From positions 124,001-188,000 of the forward strand of contig NZ_JAVIFV010000001.1 of assembly GCF_031157375.1 (NCBI RefSeq): DNA of 64,000 bases, given 5' to 3'. Below, piece after piece: positions 51,142 to 60,048 of the stretch; position 1 is the first letter of the stretch; the number at the start of each line of letters is the position of its first letter. The notes below the pieces were generated by a model. The model was given only the letters and a program-made list of their open reading frames with translations. It was not told the DNA's origin and did not search any database. The DNA comes from Sphingosinicella sp. LHD-64. GTDB taxonomy: Bacteria; Pseudomonadota; Alphaproteobacteria; Sphingomonadales; Sphingomonadaceae. Both the position numbers and the translations under genes were made by a program.

Positions 51142-53292
51142 ATGAAATTTCTGACCTGCCTCGCTTTGCTGTTCGCGCTGGTTGCGGCGCCGGCTCATGC
51201 CCAGAACGATCAGGCGCGCTGGCAGGCGCAGGCAAGCCGCGTCACCATCACCCGCGACGACTGGGGCATCGCCCATGTCCACGGCCGCAGCGACGCCGAC
51301 GCCGTGTTCGGCGCGATCTACGCCCAAGCCGAGGACGATTTCCCGCGCATCGAGGCGAACCTGCTGACCGCGCTCGGGCGCACGGCCGAGGCGGAGGGCG
51401 AAAGCGCGATCTGGCAGGACCTGCGCCAGCGCCTCTGGATCGACCCCGCGGAGCTGCAGGCCGACTATCGCCGCAGCCCCGACTGGCTCCGCGCACTCAT
51501 GGACGCCTGGGCGGACGGCCTGAACTACTACCTCGCTATCCATCCTGAGACGCGCCCGAGCGCGCTGACCCGCTTCGAGCCGTGGATGGCGCTATCCTTC
51601 ACCGAAGGCAGCATCGGCGGCGACATCGAGCGCGTCGATCTCCGGCAGCTCGCCGCCTTCTACGGCGGGCAGGAGCCCCGGGTCGCCGCCATCACCGACG
51701 ACGAACCGCGCGGCTCCAACGGCATCGCCATCGCCCCGCGCCTCACCCGCGACGGCCATGCGCTGCTGCTGATCAATCCGCACACCTCCTTCTTCTTCCG
51801 CGCCGAGCTCGGCATGCGCAGCGACGAGGGGCTGAATGCCTATGGCGCGTCCACCTGGGGCCAGTTCTTCATCTATCAGGGCTTCAACGACCGGGTCGGC
51901 TGGATGCACACGTCGAGCGGCGTCGACGTGGTCGACGAGTTCGTCGAGACCGTCGGCCAGCAGGGAGCGCAGATTTCCTATCGCTACGGCAACGAATCCC
52001 GTCCGGTCGAGACCCGCGCGGTCACCTTGAGGATCCGCCAGCCCGACGGCAGTCTCGCCGAGCGCGCGTTCACCACGTACCGCACCCACCACGGCCCGAT
52101 CGTCCGCGCCGAGGGCGACCGCTGGGTCGCGATGGCGCTGATGCACCGCCCGATCCCGGCGCTTCAGCAGAGCTGGCTCAGGACGAAAGCCCGTAATTTC
52201 GCCGGCTACATGGAGGTGGCGGCGCTGCAGGCCAATTCGTCCAACGACACCATTTATGCCGATGCCGACGGCCACATCACCTATCTCCACCCGCAATTCG
52301 TGCCGGTCCGCGACGACCGGTTCGACTATACCAACCCCGTCGACGGCAGCGATCCCGCCACCGACTGGCGCGGCCTGACCCCGATCGACCGGCTCCCCAC
52401 CGTACGCGATCCGCGCGGCCATTGGCTCTACAACGCCAACGACGCCCCCTGGCGCGCCGCCGGCCCGGACAGCCCGCGTCAGGCCGATTTCCCCCGCTAC
52501 ATGGATTCGGCCGGCGACAATCCGCGCGGCGACCATGCGACGGCGCTGCTCGGCGAAGCCCGCGCGCTGACCCCCGAGGGTCTGCGCCAGATCGCCTACA
52601 GCAATCTCATGCCCTTCTTCCCCAAGGTCATTCCGTCCTTGGTCGAGGGCTGGCGGGCTCTGCCCGCACGCGATCCGCTCCGCACCCGGCTGGCCGGTGC
52701 CGTCGATCTCCTCCGCGCCTGGGACAGCCGCTGGTCGGCCGGGTCCGAAGCCACCACCCTCGCCAATTTCTGGGCCGAGGAGATGCGCGCGCTCGCCACC
52801 CGCCAGCGCCCCAGCGACAATCTCTGGGCGGTGATGGAAGCCTTCACCCCGCGCGAGAAGCTCGACGCGCTCGCCCGCGCCGTCGATACGCTGGAGCGCG
52901 ACTGGGGCCGCTGGCATGTGCCCTGGGGCGAGGTCAACCGCTTCCAGCGCAACGACGGCGCCATCGCCCAGACCTTCGACGATTCGCGCCCCAGCATCCC
53001 GGTGCCCTTCGCCTCCGCGCGCTGGGGCACGCTCGCCTCGTTCGGCGCCCGCGCTTATCCCGGCACCCGCCGCTGGTACGGCACCAGCGGCAACAGCTTC
53101 GTCGCGATCGTCGAGTTCGGCCCGCGCGTCCGCGCCTGGGCGGTCAGCGCCGGCGGCGAAAGCGGCAACCCCGCCTCGCCCCATTTCAACGATCAGGCCG
53201 CGCGCTACGCCGCGGGCGATCTCCGCCCAGTCTATTTCCACCCCGAGGATCTGGAGGGCCATGTCGCCCGCACCTACCGCCCCGGCGAATGA
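51142..53292 (+). CDS. Penicillin acylase (S45) family hydrolase
   Basis: A 716-residue periplasmic Ntn-hydrolase precursor with signal peptide MKFLTCLALLFALVAAPAHA. The self-cleavage site lies in DEPRGSNGIAIAP, making Ser192 the N-terminal nucleophile of the beta chain. Alpha chain about 170 residues, beta chain about 525. Downstream HTSFFFRAELG and the YGTSGNSF segment near the end are family-like. Natural substrates may be acyl-homoserine lactones or amides, as known for some members; none can be assigned here. Inserted between birA and the GNAT/coaX genes. Confidence 0.88.
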   Translation: MKFLTCLALLFALVAAPAHAQNDQARWQAQASRVTITRDDWGIAHVHGRSDADAVFGAIYAQAEDDFPRIEANLLTALGRTAEAEGESAIWQDLRQRLWIDPAELQADYRRSPDWLRALMDAWADGLNYYLAIHPETRPSALTRFEPWMALSFTEGSIGGDIERVDLRQLAAFYGGQEPRVAAITDDEPRGSNGIAIAPRLTRDGHALLLINPHTSFFFRAELGMRSDEGLNAYGASTWGQFFIYQGFNDRVGWMHTSSGVDVVDEFVETVGQQGAQISYRYGNESRPVETRAVTLRIRQPDGSLAERAFTTYRTHHGPIVRAEGDRWVAMALMHRPIPALQQSWLRTKARNFAGYMEVAALQANSSNDTIYADADGHITYLHPQFVPVRDDRFDYTNPVDGSDPATDWRGLTPIDRLPTVRDPRGHWLYNANDAPWRAAGPDSPRQADFPRYMDSAGDNPRGDHATALLGEARALTPEGLRQIAYSNLMPFFPKVIPSLVEGWRALPARDPLRTRLAGAVDLLRAWDSRWSAGSEATTLANFWAEEMRALATRQRPSDNLWAVMEAFTPREKLDALARAVDTLERDWGRWHVPWGEVNRFQRNDGAIAQTFDDSRPSIPVPFASARWGTLASFGARAYPGTRRWYGTSGNSFVAIVEFGPRVRAWAVSAGGESGNPASPHFNDQAARYAAGDLRPVYFHPEDLEGHVARTYRPGE

Positions 53293-53299
53293 GATCGCG

Positions 53300-53770
53300 A
53301 TGCACCTGAGGCCGCTCGGACCGGACGATATCGATCTCATCTGCCGGCATCGCGAGTCGATGTTCCGCGATTCCGGGCGGAGCGAAGCCGTGATCGCGGC
53401 GATGGCGGCGCCGTTCCGCGCTTGGCTGGCGCCGAAGCTGGCTGACGGGCGCTATTTCGGCTGGGCGGTCCGCACTGACGACGGCCGGGATGTCGCCGGC
53501 CTTGGCATGATGGAGATCGACTGGCCGCCGCATCCCGCGCATCCGCTGGATGGTCGTCGCGGCTACATTCTCAACGTCTATGTCGAGCCGGAGGCCCGGC
53601 GCCGCGGCCTCGCCCGGATGCTGATGGCGGAAGCAACGGCCGAGGCGAAACGCCGCGGGCTCTCGTTCATGATCCTGCATGCGACCGACGAGGGGAGGCC
53701 GCTCTACGAGTCGCTCGGCTGGGCCGACACGGCGGAGATGGCGCTTATCATCGACGGCGCCGTCGGATAG
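53300..53770 (+). CDS. GNAT family N-acetyltransferase
   Basis: A 156-residue acetyl-CoA-dependent transferase: MHLRPLGPDDIDLICRHRESMF at the N-terminus, the central strand YILNVYVEPEARRRGLARMLM (pyrophosphate loop RRRGLA) and the C-terminal LHATDEGRPLYESLGW. The substrate is unknown. Seven bp separate it from the acylase gene and nine from coaX. Confidence 0.88.
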   Translation: MHLRPLGPDDIDLICRHRESMFRDSGRSEAVIAAMAAPFRAWLAPKLADGRYFGWAVRTDDGRDVAGLGMMEIDWPPHPAHPLDGRRGYILNVYVEPEARRRGLARMLMAEATAEAKRRGLSFMILHATDEGRPLYESLGWADTAEMALIIDGAVG

Positions 53771-53779
53771 GGTCGGCCC

Positions 53780-54562
53780 ATGCTGCTCGCCATCGACGCC
53801 GGCAACACCAACGTCGTCTTCGCCCTGGTCGAGGACGGGGTGATCCGCGCGCGCTGGCGGATCGCGACCGATCCGCGGCGCACCGGCGACGAATATGCCG
53901 TGTGGCTGTCTCAATTGCTCGAACTGGAAGGGCTGGAACGCGCCGACGTGACAGCTGTCATCATCGGGACCGTCGTGCCGCGGGCGCTCCACAATCTCGA
54001 AGTCCTGGCGTCCAAATATTTCGGCGTCGAGCCGCTCGTCGCGGGGCAGGGGGGTGCGGACTACGGCATCGTCCTCGACGTCGCCGATCCGGCCACCGTC
54101 GGCGCGGACCGGGCGCTCAACGCGCTCGCCGCCCACGCGCTCTACGAAGGCGACCTCATCGTCATCGATTTCGGCACGGCGACGACCTTCGACGTCGTCG
54201 ACTATTCCGGCGCCTACCAGGGCGGGATCATCGCGCCGGGCATCAATCTCTCGCTCGACGCCCTCGTCTCCGCCGCCGCCAAGCTGCCGCGCATCGCGAT
54301 CGAGGCGCCGGACAGCGAGTCGGTGATCGGCCGCACCACCCAGGACATGATGCACATCGGCATCTACTGGGGGTACGTGGCGATGATGGAGGGCCTGGTC
54401 GAGCGGATGAAGGCGGAGATCGGCCGGCCGGTCTCGGTCATCGCCACCGGCGGGCTCGCCACGCTCTTCGATCAACACACCGAGATTTTCGATGCGATCG
54501 AGGGCGATCTGACGATTCAGGGGCTGGCCATGCTGTACGCGCGGAGCCTAAGTGGCCCTTGA
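53780..54562 (+). CDS. coaX: Type III pantothenate kinase
   Basis: A 260-residue enzyme of the first step of CoA synthesis, of the ASKHA fold. Seen: [19 protein letters not shown] (phosphate 1), [29 protein letters not shown] (phosphate 2) and [19 protein letters not shown]. Together with birA and RNase J it is part of a conserved gene order after nuoN in alphaproteobacteria. Confidence 0.94.
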   Translation: MLLAIDAGNTNVVFALVEDGVIRARWRIATDPRRTGDEYAVWLSQLLELEGLERADVTAVIIGTVVPRALHNLEVLASKYFGVEPLVAGQGGADYGIVLDVADPATVGADRALNALAAHALYEGDLIVIDFGTATTFDVVDYSGAYQGGIIAPGINLSLDALVSAAAKLPRIAIEAPDSESVIGRTTQDMMHIGIYWGYVAMMEGLVERMKAEIGRPVSVIATGGLATLFDQHTEIFDAIEGDLTIQGLAMLYARSLSGP

Positions 54563-54563
54563 T

Positions 54564-54645
54564 CGTCATCCCGGCGAAGGCCGGGATCTCCGGACAAGAG
54601 GTCTCGGCATTGCACCATGAGGCCCCGGCCTTCGCCGGGGCGACG
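54564..54645. repeat. Paired palindromic repeat (CATCCCGGCGAAGGCCGGGAT type)
   Basis: CGTCATCCCGGCGAAGGCCG and the inverted GGCCCCGGCCTTCGCCGGGG ending CGACGG, 82 bp, between coaX and the RNase J gene. Confidence 0.87.
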
Positions 54646-54652
54646 GAGAACC

Positions 54653-56296
54653 ATGACACCCGGTAACGAACTGCTTTTCCTCGCGCTCGGCGGCTCGGGC
54701 GAGATCGGCATGAACGTCAATCTCTACGGCTGCCAGGGCAAATGGATCATGGTCGATCTCGGCATGACCTTCGCCGATCCGGCCTATCCCGGCGTCGAGC
54801 TGGTCCTGCCCGATCTCGCCTTCATCGAGGAGCGGCGCGAGGACCTGCTGGGCATCGTCCTCACCCACGGCCACGAGGACCATATCGGCGCGATCCCCTA
54901 TCTCGCCCAGGATCTCGGCGTGCCGCTCTACGCCACGCCATTCACCGCGGGCCTCATCGCCGGCAAGCTGGAGGAAGAGGGGATCGTCGAGCAGGTGACG
55001 GTCAACGTCGTCGACATGCTCACCGATTTCCAGCTCGGCCCGTTCGGCCTCCGCTACATCCCGCTGGCCCATTCGATCCCCGAAGGCAATGCGCTGCTGA
55101 TCGACACGCCCTATGGGAAGGTCTTCCACACCGGCGACTGGAAGCTGGACGACACGCCGCAGCTCGGCGACCCCAGCACCGAGGCGGAGCTGCGTGCGAT
55201 CGGCGATTCCGGGGTGCTCGCCCTCGTCTGCGACTCGACCAACGTGTTCCAGGAACAGGCGTCGGGCTCCGAGGCCGGCGTGCGCGAGGGGCTCGACGAG
55301 GTCATTCAGGGCGCGCAGGGCCGCGTCCTCGTCACCACCTTCGCCTCCAATGCCGCGCGACTGAAGACGCTGGGCCATGTCGCGCAGGACACCGGCCGCA
55401 AGGTCTGCGTCGCCGGGCGCAGCCTCGATCGCATCCTGCGTGTTTCGAAGAGTGTCGGCTATCTCACTGATTTCCCTGAGACGATCGACTTCGAGGAAGC
55501 GATGCGCCTGCCGCCGCGCGAGGTGCTGATCATCGCCACGGGCGGGCAGGGGGAGAGCCGCGCCGCGCTCGCCCGGATCGCCTTCGGCCAGCACAAGCTC
55601 AGCCTCGACGCCGGCGACCTCGTCGTCTTCTCGTCCAAGCAGATCCCCGGCAACGAGATCGCGATCGGCCGCATCCAGAACGAGCTCGCGTCCAAGGGGA
55701 TCGAGATGATCACCGACCGGCAGGCCCCGGTCCACGTCTCGGGCCATCCCGGCCGCCCCGAGCTTGCCGCCATGTACCAGTGGATCCGGCCCGAGATCAT
55801 CGTGCCGGTCCATGGCGAGATGCGGCACATGATGGAGCAGGCGCGCTTCGCCCGCGCCCGCGGCATCCCGCACGGCATCGTCCAGAAGAATGGCGACCTC
55901 GTCCGCCTCGCGCCGCATGGGCCCGAGAAGCTGGGCGAGGAGCGGGTGGGGCGCCTGATCCTCGACGGCGACGTCATCCTGCCCGCCGACGGCACCACGA
56001 TGAACGAGCGTCGGCGCCTCGCCTTTGCCGGTCAGATTGCCGTCGCCATCGCGCTCGACCCGGATGACCGCGTGGCGGGCGACGTCGAGATCGAGCTGCA
56101 GGGCATTCCGGTCGAAGAGGATCGCGACGCGTTCCTCGAGGAAGCATGTGAGGCTGCCGCGGCGGCGGTGGCGCGAGCCAGCGGCAACGAGGACAAATTG
56201 CGCGAGGAGGTTCGCCTCGCCGTCCGGCGGTGCGCGACGGAATGGACCGGCAAGAAGCCGGTCGTCACCGTGCTGTTCGTGCGGGTTCAATCATGA
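54653..56296 (+). CDS. rnj: Ribonuclease J
   Basis: A 547-residue metallo-beta-lactamase/beta-CASP RNase. Zinc motif THGHEDHIGAIPYLAQ (HxHxDH), later HSIPEGNALL and FHTGDWKLDDTP, the beta-CASP motif region TTFASNAARL and IPVHGEMRHM near residue 385. It processes and degrades mRNA and rRNA from 5' ends. Start ATG 54653 follows CGGAGAACC in the end of the repeat. Overlaps the DUF1467 gene by 4 bp. Confidence 0.95.
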   Translation: MTPGNELLFLALGGSGEIGMNVNLYGCQGKWIMVDLGMTFADPAYPGVELVLPDLAFIEERREDLLGIVLTHGHEDHIGAIPYLAQDLGVPLYATPFTAGLIAGKLEEEGIVEQVTVNVVDMLTDFQLGPFGLRYIPLAHSIPEGNALLIDTPYGKVFHTGDWKLDDTPQLGDPSTEAELRAIGDSGVLALVCDSTNVFQEQASGSEAGVREGLDEVIQGAQGRVLVTTFASNAARLKTLGHVAQDTGRKVCVAGRSLDRILRVSKSVGYLTDFPETIDFEEAMRLPPREVLIIATGGQGESRAALARIAFGQHKLSLDAGDLVVFSSKQIPGNEIAIGRIQNELASKGIEMITDRQAPVHVSGHPGRPELAAMYQWIRPEIIVPVHGEMRHMMEQARFARARGIPHGIVQKNGDLVRLAPHGPEKLGEERVGRLILDGDVILPADGTTMNERRRLAFAGQIAVAIALDPDDRVAGDVEIELQGIPVEEDRDAFLEEACEAAAAAVARASGNEDKLREEVRLAVRRCATEWTGKKPVVTVLFVRVQS

Positions 56297-56556
56297 AGCT
56301 GACCTCCATCCTCGCCGTCTACCTGCTGTTCTGGATGATGAGCCTGTTCATCGTGCTGCCGTTCGGCGTGCGCACCAGCGAGGAGGTCGGCGCCGAGCGC
56401 GTGCCAGGCCATGCAGATAGCGCGCCGCACAGCTTCAGCTTCTGGCGGGTGGCGCTGCGCACCACGATCGTCTCGGCGATCTTCTTCGCCCTGTTCTATG
56501 CCAATTATGTCTACGGGTGGGTCGAGGTCCGCGACATCGATTGGCTAAACCGCTAG
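56293..56556 (+). CDS. DUF1467 small membrane protein
   Basis: An 87-residue protein with two membrane helices (about 5-27 and 54-74) around a loop containing GVRTSEEVG. This loop (PFGVRTxEE) is the mark of DUF1467 in alphaproteobacteria, of unknown function. ATGA overlap with the RNase J stop makes it the last gene of the run. Confidence 0.88.
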   Translation: MKLTSILAVYLLFWMMSLFIVLPFGVRTSEEVGAERVPGHADSAPHSFSFWRVALRTTIVSAIFFALFYANYVYGWVEVRDIDWLNR

Positions 56557-56566
56557 CGGCGAGGGC

Positions 56567-57358
56567 TTAAGCTTTCTTCGGCACGAGCAGCTTCTCGGGC
56601 CGCCGCTCGCGTGCCGTCTTGAACAGCGAGAAGCTGCGGTTCACGTAGTTGGTCACGTCCGTGATCGAATCGACATAGCTGCGGAGATCCGGCGTCATCT
56701 GTGCTTCGACGAGGCGAACCTGCGCCGACGGATCGGGTCCCTCGAAGCGCACATAGAACCAGGGCTCCCCGCGCTTCAGGATGAGATCCTTGGACGTGTC
56801 GTGCCACTCAAGTGCCCACATGAGCGGGCGCGGCCAGATATCGATCGGATAGCGTCCACATAGTTGTATGCCAGGCCACGGCGCACCACCATAATGAAGA
56901 AAGGGCGGGAACTGGTTGATATAGATGGGGTCATCCGAAATGAAGAGATAAGGCGTGGCGATCTGGATGACGGGGCGCTCCGGATGGCGCCATTCCGGCT
57001 GGGGCATGAAGACGACCATTTGATTGAGTGCGCCCGGCCGGACGGCGCCCTGCATCTGCATATTGGTGACGTTGATCTTGCCGTCCGGCGTCGTGGCCAG
57101 CCGAAGGTGCACGTCGATCGGACAAGGGATGATGAAATGCCGTCGATCGAACTCGATGACCGCCGGGCAGACTCCGACCGATTTGGGCGAGGCGCTTTGC
57201 GAAGGTTCCCGAGTCGGCTCGGGCGCCCCCCAGATGATGCTCGTCTTCTCGCTGTTAAACAGCCAGCCGACTTCGTAGCTTCTCGACGGCTTCTCCGGCT
57301 CTGTGACTTGCGCTGGGGCCCCCTCATGCACCCGTCTGGCGAAGAATCGGCTGAACAC
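56567..57358 (-). CDS. Unknown soluble protein downstream of the coiled-coil gene
   Basis: A 263-residue protein rich in Pro, Trp and aromatic residues without signal or membrane helix: EFDRRHFIIPCPIDVHLRL, PYLFISDDPIYINQFPPFL, PRPLMWALEWHDTSKDL, WFYVRFEGPDP. It looks strand-rich and well folded. I do not recognise the family with confidence. GTG start at 57358, 27 bp after the coiled-coil gene, so probably the same transcript. Confidence 0.7.
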   Translation of the reverse strand: MFSRFFARRVHEGAPAQVTEPEKPSRSYEVGWLFNSEKTSIIWGAPEPTREPSQSASPKSVGVCPAVIEFDRRHFIIPCPIDVHLRLATTPDGKINVTNMQMQGAVRPGALNQMVVFMPQPEWRHPERPVIQIATPYLFISDDPIYINQFPPFLHYGGAPWPGIQLCGRYPIDIWPRPLMWALEWHDTSKDLILKRGEPWFYVRFEGPDPSAQVRLVEAQMTPDLRSYVDSITDVTNYVNRSFSLFKTARERRPEKLLVPKKA

Positions 57359-57385
57359 GCTTAGCGCCCCCCAAGAAAATCCTGG

Positions 57386-59677
57386 TCAGCTTCTAAGCCG
57401 CTGGATCGCCTGGGCAAGCGCAACATAGAGCTTGCCCATGTCGGAGGAGAGCAGGGTGACGCCCATCATCTCGCCGTCGCGGTCGGCAAGCACGCGCCGC
57501 AGCATCGCCTCGAAATCGTGGACGTAGCGATTCACCTGATCGCGGAAATCCGGTTCCTCGTCATAATGACGCAGCACCTCACGTGCTTCGCCGGAGTCGA
57601 GCAGCCGGACGGCGCGGCGGGTGAAGACGCCGCGGTCGCCCTTGAGATAGGCGGCCCAGGCGGTGTCGGCGACATCATTGGACAGGAGCTTGTTGACGTC
57701 GATCGCGGTCGAGTTGAGGGCTTCGATGAGCAGGGACACGCGCCGCGACATCGCGCCGGCATCGCGTTCGGCACGTTCCGCCTGGTCGGTGGCGATCCGG
57801 TCCTCGATCGCCGCCGCCGTCTCGCTCATCACGAGAAGCTGTCGGGTCAGCCGCTCGCTCGCCTGCCGCGCCACGGCCATCGCCCGCTGCGAGGCGCCGG
57901 CGACCTCGGCGATCTGGTCCTGCACCGGCTCGGCCACCGCCTCGGCGACGGCGTCGCGGCTCGCCTCGACCAGCGCCGAGACGCTGTCGGGGATGACCGC
58001 GACGATCGCTTCGCGGGCATGATGGGCCGCCTGGTTGGCGGCATCGCGCACCCGGACGAGGGCGTCGATCAGCTGCGGGCCGGTCTCCTGAACGAGACGT
58101 GCCGCAGCGCTGTCGGCCTCGCTGACCGTGCTGCCGAGCGCGCGCAGCTTCTCGTCGGCGAGGCCGACCGCTTCGCGCACCGTGCCGATCATCGCATCGA
58201 GCGACTCGCGCTGGCGTGCCGCGCTGGCCTCGCTCTCCGCCATCGATTCGGCGGCAAGAGCGGCGGCGGCCTGCACCGCCTCCATCGACGGCACGACGGA
58301 TTTCACCGCCTGATGGGTTCGCCCCGCCTGGCCTTCCACGTCGGCGAGGGCACTGGTCAGCTCCTCGCGGAACTGGCCGGACATCGCGCCCAGCGCGGTC
58401 GCCAGCTCGTGGGTGCGGTCGATCAGCTGGCCTGAGGCGGCACTGCCGGCCTCGACCTCGCGGTTGAGGGCTCCTGTCACCTCACGCAGCACACCGACGG
58501 ACTGCGATAGCCGCGCATTCTGCTCATCGCCGCTCTGGCCGAGCGCACACAGCCTGTCGTCGAGCTCGGCGAGCTGTGCGGTAATGCCTTCGACCAACGT
58601 CCGGCTCGCCGCCTCTTGCGTCGCCAGCCGGTCGCCCAGGGTGGCGACCGCTGCACCGGCGGTTTCGAGCTCGGCGGACAGCCGCTGGCCGGCCTCGGCG
58701 CCGGCCTGCTCGAAGGCGGCCCGGCTCTGCTCGACCATGGCGAGCATCGTCTGTCCCTGCGCCTCGAGTCCGCCGCGCGCCCGATCGACCGACTCGGCCG
58801 CCCGCGCCATCGCCGCATCGACGGCGGCATTCATCTGGGCGGACGCCTGTTCCATCCGTTCGGAGGCGGCGCTCGCGCTGCTCTCGATTCGGGCCACGTG
58901 AGCGCCGAGCCGCTGGGCTGCGCCGCCGACCACTTCGTCCGCCTCGCGCCCACGCGCGGTGAGGGCGGCAAGGTAACCTTCGAGGCCGGCGGCCTGCTCA
59001 TGCGCGTTGAGGCCGGCGCTCCGCATCGATTCGGCCACCGCGCGCGCCTGTGCCTCGGCTCGCGGGAGATCGGTGAGCAGCACGCCGATATCGACCCGTG
59101 CGCTGCCGGCAGCGGCATCGAGCGCCTGGGCGCTGCGATCGAGCTCGGTGCTGCCGCGGGCCAGATCCTGGGTGACGCGGCCGAGCCGGTCCGACGCTTC
59201 GTCGCCGAGCGACATCAGCCGTGCGGCCTCCTGGCTGAGCGCGGCGCGATTCTCGCCGAGCCGCTGCGCGACGATGCCGAGCAGGCTTTCGAGCGCCTGC
59301 GCCTCCTGGCGCATGCCGGCGACGGCGCGCGAGAAGGCCTCGGTCTCGCGCCGCGGCGTGCGGCCGAAGATCGTCCAGGCAAGGCCGAGCAGGATGAGCG
59401 GCGCGCTGATCGAGGCGATCCAGCCGGTCCAGCCGGCGAGGTCCGCGCCCGGCCAGGCCTGCCACAGGGCGTAGCCGGCGAGGCCGACCCACACCACAGC
59501 AAGCAGGATCAGCGTCCCCGCGAAGACACGCAGCCCGGTGGCGGGCGGCGCCTCCTCCTCTTCGACGAAGGTACTGAAATCGAACGATTCGGTCGCGGCC
59601 GGCAGCGGTTCCACCGCCTCGCTCCACCCCGCCTCGTCCTGCGGCTGCGCCACGGCGCGCTCGACCCCCATGCTCAT
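57386..59677 (-). CDS. Large membrane-anchored coiled-coil protein
   Basis: A 763-residue protein: acidic N-terminus, two membrane helices (about 50-74 and 84-104), then roughly 520 residues of Ala/Glu/Gln/Arg-rich helix with heptad character (no proline over long stretches). The globular end of about 110 residues includes DVADTAWAAYLKGDRGVFTRRAVRLL and ends MGKLYVALAQAIQRLRS. The size and plan resemble inner-membrane scaffolds, and chemoreceptor-like helices without a signalling tip. Function unknown. Divergent from the Hpt-like gene with 68 bp between. Confidence 0.8.
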   Translation of the reverse strand: MSMGVERAVAQPQDEAGWSEAVEPLPAATESFDFSTFVEEEEAPPATGLRVFAGTLILLAVVWVGLAGYALWQAWPGADLAGWTGWIASISAPLILLGLAWTIFGRTPRRETEAFSRAVAGMRQEAQALESLLGIVAQRLGENRAALSQEAARLMSLGDEASDRLGRVTQDLARGSTELDRSAQALDAAAGSARVDIGVLLTDLPRAEAQARAVAESMRSAGLNAHEQAAGLEGYLAALTARGREADEVVGGAAQRLGAHVARIESSASAASERMEQASAQMNAAVDAAMARAAESVDRARGGLEAQGQTMLAMVEQSRAAFEQAGAEAGQRLSAELETAGAAVATLGDRLATQEAASRTLVEGITAQLAELDDRLCALGQSGDEQNARLSQSVGVLREVTGALNREVEAGSAASGQLIDRTHELATALGAMSGQFREELTSALADVEGQAGRTHQAVKSVVPSMEAVQAAAALAAESMAESEASAARQRESLDAMIGTVREAVGLADEKLRALGSTVSEADSAAARLVQETGPQLIDALVRVRDAANQAAHHAREAIVAVIPDSVSALVEASRDAVAEAVAEPVQDQIAEVAGASQRAMAVARQASERLTRQLLVMSETAAAIEDRIATDQAERAERDAGAMSRRVSLLIEALNSTAIDVNKLLSNDVADTAWAAYLKGDRGVFTRRAVRLLDSGEAREVLRHYDEEPDFRDQVNRYVHDFEAMLRRVLADRDGEMMGVTLLSSDMGKLYVALAQAIQRLRS

Positions 59678-59745
59678 GGCCTATTGTACCACTTTGACGC
59701 ACGGATGAAACGGGCCGTTAACACGGTTCGGCCCATAAGCAGGGC

Positions 59746-60048
59746 ATGGCATACGATCCGGGAGCCCTGAACGCCTCGCTGGCCGCTGCGGTGGGCCAGG
59801 ACGGCGATCTGATGGCGGAGCTGCGCAGCGCGTTCATCGAGAGTGCGGCGCGCCAGCTCGACCTGATGGGCCGGTCCCGGTGCGACGCCAACTGGACGAT
59901 CGCCGCCGCCCGCCTCAAGAGCGTCGCGGCCAGCTTCGGGGCCCGCGGCCTGTCCGGCCTGGCCGATGAAGCGCTGGACGGCGCGCCGGGCGATCCGGTC
60001 GTCTTGCGCAAGATCGCCGGTGCGATCGACGATTTCGCGGCGACCTAG
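59746..60048 (+). CDS. Hpt-like protein without the phospho-histidine
   Basis: A 100-residue helical protein with the plan of a histidine phosphotransfer domain: LAAAVGQDGDLMAELRSAFIESA, then AAARLKSVAASFGARGLSGLADE. In true Hpt domains the latter starts with HxLKGxxxxxGA; here the histidine place is Ala55. It probably binds a partner but cannot relay phosphate. Divergent from the coiled-coil gene and overlapping the end of the PAS gene by 4 bp. Confidence 0.72.
   Translation: MAYDPGALNASLAAAVGQDGDLMAELRSAFIESAARQLDLMGRSRCDANWTIAAARLKSVAASFGARGLSGLADEALDGAPGDPVVLRKIAGAIDDFAAT

Noticed and set aside
33455-54645. CRISPR array
   Set aside because: The repeats are inverted pairs between genes, kilobases apart and of several classes, with no regular spacers and no cas genes.
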